Made by a program: the position numbers and the translations under genes
NCBI RefSeq assembly: GCF_019392245.1
Contig: NZ_JAHXRL010000009.1
Span: 62,001-126,000, forward strand
Source: Sulfitobacter sp. CW3
Lineage (GTDB): Bacteria > Pseudomonadota > Alphaproteobacteria > Rhodobacterales > Rhodobacteraceae
Direction: 5' to 3'
DNA length: 64,000 nt
Shown here: piece after piece, positions 1 through 9,099 of the stretch
How positions within the stretch are numbered: position 1 is the first letter of the stretch
How the letters are laid out: every line of letters begins with the position of its first letter
The notes under the pieces: generated by a model
The model's input: only the letters and a program-made list of their open reading frames with translations
Databases searched by the model: none
What the model was told of the DNA's origin: nothing

Positions 1-25
1 TGTTTCAAAGCCACTCAGATAAGTG

Positions 26-66
26 AAAGCCCTCTCGGCACTCACAAAGTGCAAAGGGGGCTTTTT
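26..66 (+). terminator. Two-tier hairpin with T-run, terminator or leader element
   Basis: An outer stem AAAGCCC (26-32) pairs with GGGCTTT (58-64), and an inner stem GCACT (38-42) pairs with AGTGC (48-52) around CACAA. It ends in a run of five T. It lies 40 bases ahead of the start at 107, so it either ends a transcript entering from the left edge or is part of the leader of the next gene. A similar but weaker GAAAG...CTTTC hairpin lies ahead of the DUF736 gene near 4777-4795. Confidence 0.45.
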
Positions 67-106
67 GTCCTGTGAACCTCAACCCGGATCACAAAGGACA
101 GACATC

Positions 107-3100
107 ATGGCCCATCCCAACCAAAAGCACTCAAATCAAATCCCATCTAACGCTCAGCTTAAATCAGCCCTGTCGCTGATCGCCGTCGAGATCGCGCGCG
201 ATGCTCTGCGCAGCTCCGCTCTCTCAAAGATCATGCGCGACACCTTTGGCTGCAGCGATGCCAGCGGTGCATGGAGCTGGCGCATGGCCTACGACATGAT
301 GCAGGCTGCTGCAGTGCAAGTGATTTGCACGGACGCGGGCGCATCAGACCCTCTTGGGGCCGCAAAGAACTTTGCAATGCGGCTCTTGACCGAAACCCGC
401 CGTTCCGAGCAACAGATCCGCCTGCAACAGTTCTCGACCCCGCTGCCTTACGCTGCCCTCGCCGTACGCGCGGCGGCGATCCGGACAGGTGAGACTGTGC
501 TGGAACCCTCCGCGGGAACCGGTTCGCTGGCGGGGCTCATGAAGCGGGCAGGGGCTAAGCTCATGCTCAACGAAGTTGATCCGTTTCGCAAGCGGTTGCT
601 CGATGTGGTGTTCAACGCGCAGGCGACGGGACATGACGCCGAACATATCGATGATCTGCTGACGTCAACAACCGCCCCCAGCGTTATCGTGATGAACCCG
701 CCGTTTGCATCCTCGGTCGATCGCTCCCGCGACAAGCACATTGCGGCCAAACATCTTATCGGGGCCGCGAAACGGTTGGCACCCGGTGGACGTCTTGTTG
801 CGATCATGCCGATGGGCTTCACCCCCGAGCGCGACGCAGCACATTGGGCCCGCGCGATGAGTCTTTTAGCTCCGCGGTTGGCCCTGACCATCCCCGGCCA
901 TGTCTATCGCAAGCTTGGCACCAGCGTGGATACGCAATTGATGGTCTTTGATAAGGTCGATAATGACGTCGAGTTGATCCGCACCTCCGTTGATGATCTG
1001 GATGCAGCGGTCAACATCGTGGACGGGGTCGCCAGGGCGCGCCCGATTGTAGCGCCGGTGACGGCCGCACGCTCATTGCATGTCGGGCGCCCTCTGACGC
1101 GATCTGCGCCTGACAAGGCGCGCAAGCCTATCGCATCAAACGCCAAAACACCTAAACACGCAGCAACACCGCTATCGTTCACCACGTTTGTGACACCGCG
1201 CGAAAACACCCCCATTTCCGAGATCTACGCCCGCTACCGCCCGCAGCGGATCGACATTGCGGGTGCACAGGAACACCCAACGCCGCTGGTTGAAAGCATT
1301 GCCATGGCCTCGGTCGCGCCGCCTTTGCCGTCCTTGCACGCCGCCGAGGGGCTGCGCTTGCCGAACCGCCTGATCGCAGAGGGTCATCTCTCAGAGGCCC
1401 AGCTGGAAACCATCATCATGGCCAACGATGCCCATGCGCGGGACTTGCCCGGCAAGTTCACTATCGATGAGGATCAGACCAAGATGCTGCGCAGTGATGA
1501 GGATGCGGAGGCACGTGCCTACCGCTTGGGATATTTCCTTGGAGACGGCACTGGCTGCGGCAAGGGCCGCGAGTGCGCCGGCCTTATTCTGGTCAATTGG
1601 CTCAGCGGTCGGCGCAAGGCCGTTTGGGTGTCAAAATCCGCAACTTTGATTGAGGACGCCGTGCGCGACTGGACCGATCTTGGTGGTTCGCCCGCAGATA
1701 TCCAGCCACTCTCGAAATGGAAGCCAGACCAACCAGTCACCATGGGCGATGGCATCCTGTTCGTGACCTACGCCACACTGCGCTCCGCCGGCAAATGCGG
1801 CACTACGCGCCTGAACCAGCTTCTCGACTGGATGGGAGACGACTTCGATGGCGTGCTCGCTTTTGACGAGGCCCACGCGATGCAAAATGCGGCTGGATCG
1901 GAGCAGGGCAGGGGGGCAAAACCATCCCAGCAGGGTCTTGCGGGTCTGCGCCTGCAACTCGCCACACCACGTGCTCGCGTCTTCTATGTCTCGGCGACGG
2001 GGGCCACATCCGTTCACAACCTCGCCTATGCCTCCCGGCTCGGGCTCTGGGGCCAAGGACCTGAATATCCCTTCCCCAGCCGCGAGAGTTTCGTTTCAGC
2101 GATGGAGGCGGGTGGTGTGGCCGCCATGGAAGTTGTGGCCCGCGATCTCAAAACACTCGGGTTCTACACCGCGCGGGCGCTGAGTTTTGACGGGGTCGAA
2201 TACGATGTGCTGGAACATGCACTGACGTCTGCCCAAACAGAGATCTACGACGCCTATGCGGGCGCGTTCCGCACGATTCACCATAACTTAGAGGCTGCAC
2301 TGACCGCGACAGGCGTCAATGATGCCTCGGGAGAGTCAAATGCCTCTGCCGCAAAAGCATCCGCCAAGTCGCGATTTGAGAGCACAAAGCAGCGCTTCTT
2401 CAATCATCTGCTGATGGGCATGAAGGCCCCGTCGATTGTCAGGGCGATTCAGCAGGACCTATCCGACGGCTATGCCTGCGTCGTCCAAGTGGTCTCGACG
2501 GGCGAAAGCCTTTTGAAACGGCGCCTGGAGGTGATGGACCCCGATGATGAGCTGGTCGAAGGCGCGCTGACGCCGCGCGACTACTTGCTCGGCTACCTCG
2601 AACAAGCCTTTCCGATCCACAACCAGAAGCTGGTCGAGATTGACGGCAATGTCGTCGCAGAGCCACTGCGGGATGAAACCGGGGCCTTGGTTGTCTCTCG
2701 CGAAGCGCTTGCCCTGCGCGACGAGGCGATGATGGACCTGATGGCGCTGGCCCCGATCCCTGCGGCACTGGATCAAATCCTCTGGGCGTTCGGGGATGAG
2801 GCAGTCGCTGAGGTCACAGGGCGATCTATTCGCCCGCTCAAATCCAGCGACGGCGCGCTCTTTATCGAAAAGCGCGCCGCGAGTAGCAATTCGTCCGAGA
2901 CGCAGGCGTTTATGGATGGGGAGAAAAACATCCTGATATTCTCGGATGCGGGTGGCACTGGACGATCCTATCACGCGGCGCAAACAGCAAAAAATCAAAA
3001 GCGTCGGCGGCACTACCTGTTGGAGCCCGGCTGGCGCGCGGACGCAGCCATTCAGGGACTTGGGCGCACGCATCGCTCCGCGCAGGTCAGCGCGCCGTTC

Positions 3101-4363
3101 TTCCGGGTCTGCACCTCGGATGTGCACGGTGAAAAACGCTTCACGTCAACAATCAGCAAACGTCTTGATCAGCTTGGTGCGCTCACCAAAGGCCAACGTG
3201 AGACAGGCTCGCAAGGCATGTTCCGCGAAGAGGACAATCTTGAAAGCCCTATCGCGCGATCCGCGCTGCGCGGATATTACGCCGATCTTGCCGCGGGGCG
3301 AGCTGAGGCGATGGGTTATGAGACCTTTACCGATTGGACGGCTTTGAGGCTAATCGACAAGGATGGCGTGCTGCTGGAAGAACTGCCGCCCATCCAGCGG
3401 TTCCTCAACCGGGTGCTGGCGTTACCGATCCATATGCAGAACGCACTCTTTGCTGAGTTTATGCAGCGCATCGCGGACCAAACTGAACGTGCAAGGGACG
3501 CAGGTACGCTCGATCTCGGGGTGGAAACGCTGCGGGGCGAGACAATCAAACAGGTTTCGGCGGAAGATCTCTGGACCTGCCCGCAATCTGGCGCGGTGAC
3601 ACGTATCATCGGATTGGAGGTGACAGATCCTGTTCACATTGCGCGCGCCGATGATACACTCGGCAACAACTTTGACAAAGTCCCGATGGTCAATCGGGCC
3701 TCTGGGCGGGTAGGGCTCATCTCAAAACGCCCGATGCAGATGTATGATGAAGACATCGTCACTCTCATGCGCAAGGTCGTCAGACCATCTGGCAAATCCT
3801 ACCTGGAGGAGGGCAAGCTCAAAACCTCGGCCTGGGAGGCGGTTGATCAATCAGAGTTCATCCGGCTCTGGGACGATGAGGCCGACAGCTTGCCCAAAAC
3901 CACCAGGACAAAACTCTACCTGCTCACGGGTCTCCTGCTGCCGATCTGGAAGACCATCCCCACAAGCAACGAGCGTATCTATCGGGTCACGCCCGAGGGC
4001 TGTGCGAGCATGATCGGACGCACACTTAGTGAAGAGGGGGCCGCAGCCCTTCGGGCGCGGTTCATGACGGGGACTCCTGAAACACCGGGGGAGATGCTGA
4101 CAGCTGTTCTTGGCACGACAGCACCAGTCGATCTGGGGCGCGGCTTGACGCTCACGCGCCGCCGCGTTGCTGGCGATGTGCGCCTGGAGATCAATGGGGC
4201 GGATAAGGGCACGATTGAGTGTCTCAAAGCTCTCGGATGTTTCACGGAAATCATCGCTTTCCAGCTGCGGGTTTTTGTCCCGCACGGTGAAGGGGTCGAT
4301 ACGGAAACGATCTTGACCCGCATCGTTGGCGATGAGCATGCGCGTATCCGCGACGCAGCCTGA
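107..4363 (+). CDS. DNA methylase / strawberry-notch-like helicase fusion
   Basis: A 1418-residue cytoplasmic protein. An N-terminal methyltransferase fold shows an SAM motif EPSAGTG near residue 133 and an NPPF catalytic motif near 196, as in N6-adenine or N4-cytosine DNA methylases. A superfamily 2 helicase follows: a Walker-A-like GDGTGCGKGR near 480, DEAH box near 587, VSATGAT motif III, and a GLGRTHRSAQ motif VI near 985, the last part matching the strawberry-notch C-terminal domain. Such fusions are common on alphaproteobacterial plasmids; their role is not settled (DNA maintenance, anti-restriction or transfer have been considered). The ATG at 107 is preferred over the GTG at 23 because AAAGGA lies eight bases ahead. 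The first gene of a run of plasmid backbone genes on this strand. Confidence 0.85.
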   Translation: MAHPNQKHSNQIPSNAQLKSALSLIAVEIARDALRSSALSKIMRDTFGCSDASGAWSWRMAYDMMQAAAVQVICTDAGASDPLGAAKNFAMRLLTETRRSEQQIRLQQFSTPLPYAALAVRAAAIRTGETVLEPSAGTGSLAGLMKRAGAKLMLNEVDPFRKRLLDVVFNAQATGHDAEHIDDLLTSTTAPSVIVMNPPFASSVDRSRDKHIAAKHLIGAAKRLAPGGRLVAIMPMGFTPERDAAHWARAMSLLAPRLALTIPGHVYRKLGTSVDTQLMVFDKVDNDVELIRTSVDDLDAAVNIVDGVARARPIVAPVTAARSLHVGRPLTRSAPDKARKPIASNAKTPKHAATPLSFTTFVTPRENTPISEIYARYRPQRIDIAGAQEHPTPLVESIAMASVAPPLPSLHAAEGLRLPNRLIAEGHLSEAQLETIIMANDAHARDLPGKFTIDEDQTKMLRSDEDAEARAYRLGYFLGDGTGCGKGRECAGLILVNWLSGRRKAVWVSKSATLIEDAVRDWTDLGGSPADIQPLSKWKPDQPVTMGDGILFVTYATLRSAGKCGTTRLNQLLDWMGDDFDGVLAFDEAHAMQNAAGSEQGRGAKPSQQGLAGLRLQLATPRARVFYVSATGATSVHNLAYASRLGLWGQGPEYPFPSRESFVSAMEAGGVAAMEVVARDLKTLGFYTARALSFDGVEYDVLEHALTSAQTEIYDAYAGAFRTIHHNLEAALTATGVNDASGESNASAAKASAKSRFESTKQRFFNHLLMGMKAPSIVRAIQQDLSDGYACVVQVVSTGESLLKRRLEVMDPDDELVEGALTPRDYLLGYLEQAFPIHNQKLVEIDGNVVAEPLRDETGALVVSREALALRDEAMMDLMALAPIPAALDQILWAFGDEAVAEVTGRSIRPLKSSDGALFIEKRAASSNSSETQAFMDGEKNILIFSDAGGTGRSYHAAQTAKNQKRRRHYLLEPGWRADAAIQGLGRTHRSAQVSAPFFRVCTSDVHGEKRFTSTISKRLDQLGALTKGQRETGSQGMFREEDNLESPIARSALRGYYADLAAGRAEAMGYETFTDWTALRLIDKDGVLLEELPPIQRFLNRVLALPIHMQNALFAEFMQRIADQTERARDAGTLDLGVETLRGETIKQVSAEDLWTCPQSGAVTRIIGLEVTDPVHIARADDTLGNNFDKVPMVNRASGRVGLISKRPMQMYDEDIVTLMRKVVRPSGKSYLEEGKLKTSAWEAVDQSEFIRLWDDEADSLPKTTRTKLYLLTGLLLPIWKTIPTSNERIYRVTPEGCASMIGRTLSEEGAAALRARFMTGTPETPGEMLTAVLGTTAPVDLGRGLTLTRRRVAGDVRLEINGADKGTIECLKALGCFTEIIAFQLRVFVPHGEGVDTETILTRIVGDEHARIRDAA

Positions 4364-4469
4364 CCCAAAGTGTTGACTGTAATCACAATTCTTCAAACGC
4401 ACCAAAGCAAGCACCGGCCCAAAGAGGCGGGTGCGCGGCAGGCATTACTCAATCTAGATGGAAAGACAC

Positions 4470-4676
4470 ATGAACATCGCAGAAATCAAAACAGCTGCGG
4501 ACGCAGGGAAGTCCGTTCACTGGTCAAACGAGGGATATGTGGTCCGCAAGGATACACTGGGCCAGTATCTCATCGTCTTTGAGCACAACGGCAGTGCCAT
4601 TGGTCTGACCGACCAAAGCGGTTGCCGGCTGAATGGTCAGGAAGAGGAGTTCTTCCTTTCCGATCGTGATGTCTGA
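4470..4676 (+). CDS. Small conserved-looking protein of unknown function
   Basis: A soluble 68-residue protein (MNIAEIKTAADAGKSVHW...). I do not recognise a family. It has no membrane segment or signal. It is short, acidic at the C-terminus (QEEEFFLSDRDV) and has ordinary codon use, and it sits between the methylase-helicase and the DUF736 gene, where small accessory plasmid proteins are usual. GGAAAG lies four bases before this ATG; an in-frame ATG at 4458 would add four residues. Confidence 0.6.
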   Translation: MNIAEIKTAADAGKSVHWSNEGYVVRKDTLGQYLIVFEHNGSAIGLTDQSGCRLNGQEEEFFLSDRDV

Positions 4677-4880
4677 AACATCCCAACAGACCATTGGGCA
4701 AAGAATGGGTCGCGCTGGTGTTGTGGCGACGTGCGTCCATTTAGGGCTCTGCACCGTCTGAGGGGCCGGGAGAAAGTTGAAAGCAGGCTTTCTGTTTTGT
4801 GACTCCATGAGGGGTCGAAAAGCAATCTCGGATGGTCTGGCAAGATGTCGGGCCCCGATAACCCAAGAAGGATAAGACCC

Positions 4881-5609
4881 ATGTTCGCAGGAACCCTTAC
4901 CAAAACCGCCGACACCGCAGCCGCAGTCTTCACCGGCACAATCCACAACACCAAGTTCGACATCGCGATCCAGCTGGAGACGCGCCCGAAGATGTCCGAG
5001 CGCAGCCCGGACTTCGACGTTACCGCCGTCAACAAATCTGGTCGCAAGGTGCGTATCGGCACGGCTTGGAACGAGACAGGCCATACCAGTGGTAATCCCT
5101 ACATTTCGATGCAGATCGATGTTGGACTTGGCCCGTTCCGCGTTAATGCGGTGCAAACGCAGGAAGCCCGCAAAGCCAAGAGTGAAGACTTCGAGATCAT
5201 CCCGTTGGTCTCAAACGGCACGATGAAATCCGGCTCAATCTCCGGCGAACTGACGGCAATGGATGCTGACAACGCATTTGCGGGTTACATCGCCAACATG
5301 ATGTTCGATCTGGATTTCATGCTGATTGAGAATGACTACAAGACGGAAGAGACGCACCCAGATTACCGCATCGAAGTGAGCTCGCCAAAAGGCAAAGCGA
5401 TCCGCGTCGGTTCTGCTTGGATGGCGAAAAGCACCCGGACCGGCAACGATTATCTGTCGCTGCTGATCAACACGCCTGATGGTGATCTGCGCGTCAATGC
5501 CGTGCAGAACGAAGAGCAACGGGGTGGCCAGACGTTCTCGATCATTCCGTTTGTGCAGAGCGGGGATGAGCAGCCGGACGCAAGCAGTGGATTGTCACTG
5601 GTTGCCTGA
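4881..5609 (+). CDS. Tandem DUF736 protein
   Basis: A 242-residue protein made of two DUF736 units. The hallmark strand segment occurs twice, VRIGTAW at residues 57-63 and IRVGSAW at 174-180, each followed by GNxYxS and RVNAVQ (87-92 and 204-209), a repeat shift of 117 residues. DUF736 proteins are mostly single-domain, about 100 residues, and are typical of alphaproteobacterial plasmids and integrative elements; no biochemical role is established. The ATG at 4881 has a strong AAGAAGGAT ahead; an in-frame upstream start at 4845 is less likely. A very good terminator follows the gene. Confidence 0.85.
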   Translation: MFAGTLTKTADTAAAVFTGTIHNTKFDIAIQLETRPKMSERSPDFDVTAVNKSGRKVRIGTAWNETGHTSGNPYISMQIDVGLGPFRVNAVQTQEARKAKSEDFEIIPLVSNGTMKSGSISGELTAMDADNAFAGYIANMMFDLDFMLIENDYKTEETHPDYRIEVSSPKGKAIRVGSAWMAKSTRTGNDYLSLLINTPDGDLRVNAVQNEEQRGGQTFSIIPFVQSGDEQPDASSGLSLVA

Positions 5610-5638
5610 TCAGATCGTGACCATCGACAGACAGTGCA

Positions 5639-5670
5639 GGGGAGCTGCGGCAACGCGGTTCCCCTTTTTT
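5639..5670 (+). terminator. Rho-independent terminator after the DUF736 gene
   Basis: An 11-pair stem (5639-5649 with 5654-5664, including one G-T and one T-G wobble) closed by a GCAA tetraloop and followed by six T. It ends the transcript of the tandem DUF736 gene. Confidence 0.85.
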
Positions 5671-5782
5671 GTGTGAGTGTGCTTGAAAGACACCCGTGCC
5701 TAACCCGGTGCTTTGATTGGCACCCACAACACCATCGCTTGTGATCTCCGGACTTGTCGAAGAACCCCATTATGCTACAAGG

Positions 5783-5795
5783 ATATACTATCGTA
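5783..5795 (+). promoter_or_regulatory. 13-mer ATATACTATCGTA, candidate operator site 1
   Basis: This 13-mer recurs exactly, in reverse orientation, at 47220-47232 ahead of the virB operon, and with two mismatches over 12 bases at 24268-24279 ahead of mobC. Here it lies 21 bases ahead of the start at 5817. The binding protein is unknown; the XRE regulator at 47654-47866 is a candidate. Confidence 0.45.
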
Positions 5796-5816
5796 GCGTG
5801 GTTTTTGAGAGGGCGG

Positions 5817-6356
5817 ATGGCTAGAAAACCGAAAATGGACCGGGTTTGGTTCGAAAACTTTGACCTCGAAGCGGAAATCACTGCGCTGATCACGCGCATT
5901 GAGACATGTACCAAGTTTGAGCTACCAGACAAAAAGCGGGATATGGTGTTTTCTTATGCGGCGTCGAAGTTGGGTCAAACGAAAGAGGCCTACGCCGACG
6001 CGAAAAATAAGGGCAAACCGGTTTCCACGTCCCGTCGCGACTTCTTAGAAACGATTCAGGATACGATCTTCTTGGCGATTCCGGCAGAGAATGTCGCGTT
6101 GATGCCGTTGAGCGAATATGTCCTGAACGATCCATCCTATTATCAGGACGCGATGTGTCGCGCGGCATCCCTCACCGAGGACGAGCTCTTTATGGCCCTC
6201 TCTCCCATACTCAAAGATATGACGGTGCAGGATGCCCGCGACTTTGTATCGAAGCTTTGGCATGACGGGATCGACGGCAATGCCAGAAAGTATGCGGAAG
6301 CACTGAAGCGTCCGGAGCGTGAGCGCGTTCCATTGCGGCTGGGTCGAATTGTCTAA
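5817..6356 (+). CDS. Protein of unknown function (179 residues)
   Basis: No family recognised. The protein is soluble, predicted mostly helical and rich in charged residues, without signal peptide or membrane segment. The ATG at 5817 (MARKPKMDRVWF) is chosen over 5754 because GAGAGGG lies just ahead at 5807-5813. A candidate operator motif shared with the conjugation genes lies 21 bases ahead, so it may be co-regulated with transfer. It follows the strong terminator at 5639-5670 and so should have its own promoter. Confidence 0.6.
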   Translation: MARKPKMDRVWFENFDLEAEITALITRIETCTKFELPDKKRDMVFSYAASKLGQTKEAYADAKNKGKPVSTSRRDFLETIQDTIFLAIPAENVALMPLSEYVLNDPSYYQDAMCRAASLTEDELFMALSPILKDMTVQDARDFVSKLWHDGIDGNARKYAEALKRPERERVPLRLGRIV

Positions 6357-6708
6357 GCTGCCGACGTTGTCTGGCCAACAGCGGACATTCATTAAATCTG
6401 CGGCAAATGACTGCTCGGAGCCCACAGCGGAAGTCCTTATTTTGTGCTGCGTGCGCTTGCAGCACGGAATGTGCTGCATTTGCGAAGGTTTTGATGCTGC
6501 AATACGGCGTAAGAAGCAGCCATTCGCACAACCCGGAGCATGGATATGGCAGTTAAAGATCAAGTCGCGGAGCTTTCCCGCCGCATAAATCCCAAGCAAA
6601 AAAACCTAAGCACCATTGACGGGCCACAGTGTGTCGACCCGATGCTATGCTCCAGACGTCAGCGCGGTGCTGACGTCAGGGTTTGGAGGGAGGATTGGAG
6701 GGCATGTT
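6357..6708. other. Non-coding stretch ahead of the recombinase gene
   Basis: No convincing gene. Open frames here are short and have atypical composition (Cys-rich in one frame). It contains the inverted repeat at 6655-6677. The segment around 6360-6500 looks like a dispersed intergenic sequence rather than coding DNA, which is an impression only. Confidence 0.5.
6655..6677. repeat. Perfect 9-bp inverted repeat ahead of the recombinase
   Basis: GACGTCAGC (6655-6663) and GCTGACGTC (6669-6677) flank GCGGT. It lies 31 bases ahead of the recombinase start. It could be an operator, a recombinase binding site or a short hairpin; no T-run follows. Confidence 0.5.
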
Positions 6709-7341
6709 ATGCCACGAGTCCAACTTCCCGCAGTCACCCCAAAACGCAAAGCTTGGAACAAAGGGCGGATCATCGGCCAGAAACGACCGCTGTTTCCCAA
6801 ACAGGTTTGGGCAATCCGCGCTCGGCTCGAGATTGCAGGCTACCTTCGCGACCTCGCACTGTTCAACGTTGCGATTGATAGCAAGTTGCGAGGGTGCGAC
6901 TTAGTCAAACTCGCCGTGACCGATTTGGTCAAAGATGATCGCGTTCGCGAACGAGTTTCGGTGATCCAGAGCAAAACCAAAAAACCGGTTCGGTTTGAAC
7001 TGACCGGAAACACGAGAGAAACGATTACTGCTTGGGTTAGGTCGCCTGAAATGATCGGCTGCCTTTTCATGTTTCCCAGCCGCTTTCACGACCGTCTGCA
7101 CATCTCCACGCGGCAATATGGTCGACTTGTTCGTGATTGGGTGACTGCAATTGGACTGGAACCGAGCGGTTACGGCACTCATTCGCTCCGCCGGACCAAA
7201 GCTGCCGAGATATACCGCAAGACGGGCAACCTTCGCGCGGTGCAGCTTCTACTTGGTCACACAAAAGTTGATAGTACGGTGCGATATTTAGGCGTTGAGT
7301 TGGAAGATGCTCTGAGTATTGCGGAGCGCATAGATATCTAG
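6709..7341 (+). CDS. Short tyrosine recombinase / integrase
   Basis: A 210-residue site-specific recombinase consisting almost only of the catalytic domain. The active-site set is visible: Arg61 (KLRGCDL), a lysine in the KTKKP turn near 89-92, His158 and Arg161 (THSLRR), His184 (LLGHTK) and the nucleophile Tyr193 (TVRYLG). It lacks the N-terminal core-binding domain of full-length integrases of 300-400 residues. Such short forms are common in Rhodobacterales accessory DNA. The ATG at 6709 follows GGAGGG; upstream frame from 6616 looks non-coding. Its target site is unknown; a 9-bp inverted repeat lies upstream and a hairpin downstream. Confidence 0.85.
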   Translation: MPRVQLPAVTPKRKAWNKGRIIGQKRPLFPKQVWAIRARLEIAGYLRDLALFNVAIDSKLRGCDLVKLAVTDLVKDDRVRERVSVIQSKTKKPVRFELTGNTRETITAWVRSPEMIGCLFMFPSRFHDRLHISTRQYGRLVRDWVTAIGLEPSGYGTHSLRRTKAAEIYRKTGNLRAVQLLLGHTKVDSTVRYLGVELEDALSIAERIDI

Positions 7342-7808
7342 GCAATGTTGGCGAACGGTGCTTGCCGTTCGCCAGATCACAAGAGATTTGAGATCACGTG
7401 GCGGCGAAAACGAAATGCAAGCCCATATTCACGGATGCTGCGGTCGCAGCCCGCTTTGCGCTTTTCCCAGCGGCTGCAAAATCTGGGTTTGGTTGAATTC
7501 ACAGAGTTGCGGGACTTTCCCGTCGTCGTCAGGGTGAGCGCGAAAGAGGACGCGTCCAAAGGCAGCTAACAGCTTGCGTTTTTTCAAAAGTTCGGCGGTG
7601 ACCATTCTTGATCGGATGATGCTTTTCGTCTATTGACGGATCGTGGGATTGACGATGGCGTCGTCACTAGTCGACATCCGATTAGAGCATCCCTACCCAA
7701 CCATCCTGAACGCCGGGATCTTGCTTTGCCGCTGTGTGGTGAGGGAAGGTGCAACCGGTATGTTTGGCACTCCACCTCAGCACACTCGGCCTGAACAGGA
7801 GTAGTCCG
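7342..7808. other. Non-coding stretch between recombinase and creatinase
   Basis: No supported gene. It begins with a strong hairpin just after the recombinase stop and ends with the leader of the creatinase gene (AGGAG ahead of 7809). Two TTGACG-like elements near 7634 and 7651 could belong to the creatinase promoter, but no good -10 match was found. Confidence 0.5.
7349..7374. repeat. Perfect 10-bp hairpin after the recombinase
   Basis: TGGCGAACGG (7349-7358) pairs with CCGTTCGCCA (7365-7374) around TGCTTG. It starts eight bases after the recombinase stop codon. There is no following T-run, so it may be a Rho-assisted stop, an mRNA end structure or a recombination-related site. Confidence 0.5.
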
Positions 7809-9041
7809 ATGGCCGGAATATCCGAGTTTGGCGTTGCAGGACAGCGCCCCGATTTTTACCGTTTTCACCAAGGCGAAAAGGTGCTGCCTTTTGCAGACGC
7901 CGAATACGAAGCACGTCTGACCAAGCTGCGTGCGGTCATGGTGGACGAGGGCATTGACGCCGTTGTGATGACGTCTATGCACAACGTCTCCTACTACTCG
8001 GGTTTTCTGTATTGTGCCTTCGGGCGGCCTTATGCGCAGGTCGTCACGGCGACCGAAACCGTCACGTTCAGCGCAGGCATCGACGCGGCACAGCCTTGGC
8101 GTCGCGGGTACGGTGACAACATCACCTACACCGACTGGCAGCGGAACAACTACTGGCGGGCGATCCACTCCGTGACAGGGTCGGGCAAGGTGATCGGTTT
8201 CGAAGGGGATCACATCTCTTACACGCAACTGGGCCTGATGGATGAATTCCTGACACCCTCGGCCAAGAAGGACATTGCGCCCGCCACGATGCGTCTGCGC
8301 ATGCACAAATCTGCCGCAGAAATTGAGCTGATCCGTGCCGGTGCTGCGACTGCGGATGTGGGTGGCTATGCCATCAAGGAAGCGATCAAGGTAGGCGCGC
8401 GCGAGGTCGACGTGGCCATGGCGGGCCGTGACGCGATGGAGCTGGAGATTTCCAAGCGTTTCCCAGACTCTGAGATCCGCGACACGTGGGTCTGGTTCCA
8501 ATCCGGCATCAATACCGATGGCGCACACAACCCTGTGACCTGTCGCAAACTTGAACGCGGAGATATCTTGAGCCTCAATACCTTCCCTATGATCTCAGGT
8601 TACTACACGGCTCTGGAGCGCACGCTCTTCGTCGAGGAGGTGGATGGTGCGAGCCTCAAGGTCTGGGAAGCGAACGTCGCTGCCCATGAATATGGAATGA
8701 GCCTGCTCAAGCCCGGCGCGTCCTGCGCCGAGGTCACGCATAAGATCAACGATTTCTTTGCGGAACGTGACATGCTGCAATACCGGACCTTTGGCTACGG
8801 CCACTCTTTTGGTGTGCTGTCGCATTATTACGGTCGTGAGGCAGGTCTTGAATTGCGCGAAGACATCGACACGGTGCTTAAGCCCGGCATGGTGATTTCG
8901 ATGGAGCCAATGTTGACGATCCCCGATGGCCAGCTGGGTGCAGGCGGCTACCGCGAGCATGACATTCTGGTCATCACCGAAGACGGTAACGAGAACATCA
9001 CCGGTTTCCCCTACGGACCGGAGCACAACGTCGTCGGATAA
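7809..9041 (+). CDS. creA: Creatinase (creatine amidinohydrolase)
   Basis: Hydrolyses creatine to sarcosine and urea (EC 3.5.3.3) in the cytoplasm. The 410-residue protein has the pita-bread (M24-like) fold and matches the Pseudomonas putida enzyme of 403 residues along its length: FQSGINTDGAHNPVT with the catalytic histidine at residue 240 (His232 in P. putida), and later FGYGHSFG, SHYYGREAGLELRED and FPYGPE. ATG at 7809 has AGGAG at a good distance; the upstream in-frame start at 7749 does not. It is convergent with the CahR-like regulator. No sarcosine oxidase or urease is present in the window, so downstream steps must be encoded elsewhere. Confidence 0.93.
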   Translation: MAGISEFGVAGQRPDFYRFHQGEKVLPFADAEYEARLTKLRAVMVDEGIDAVVMTSMHNVSYYSGFLYCAFGRPYAQVVTATETVTFSAGIDAAQPWRRGYGDNITYTDWQRNNYWRAIHSVTGSGKVIGFEGDHISYTQLGLMDEFLTPSAKKDIAPATMRLRMHKSAAEIELIRAGAATADVGGYAIKEAIKVGAREVDVAMAGRDAMELEISKRFPDSEIRDTWVWFQSGINTDGAHNPVTCRKLERGDILSLNTFPMISGYYTALERTLFVEEVDGASLKVWEANVAAHEYGMSLLKPGASCAEVTHKINDFFAERDMLQYRTFGYGHSFGVLSHYYGREAGLELREDIDTVLKPGMVISMEPMLTIPDGQLGAGGYREHDILVITEDGNENITGFPYGPEHNVVG

Positions 9042-9056
9042 CCAGCCCTGTTCCAT

Positions 9057-9084
9057 GGTGTGAGCGGCTACGGCTGCTCATACC
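9057..9084. terminator. Bidirectional hairpin between convergent creA and regulator
   Basis: GGTGTGAGC (9057-9065) pairs with GCTCATACC (9076-9084), one wobble, with a 10-base loop. It lies between two converging genes and probably limits read-through in both directions. It lacks a long T-run. Confidence 0.5.
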
Positions 9085-9099
9085 GGCTCTAGCGCGACA

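Noticed and set aside
7345-7569. 74-codon frame after the recombinase
   Set aside because: It begins in the hairpin, has no ribosome site and composition is Arg-rich like shadow frames.
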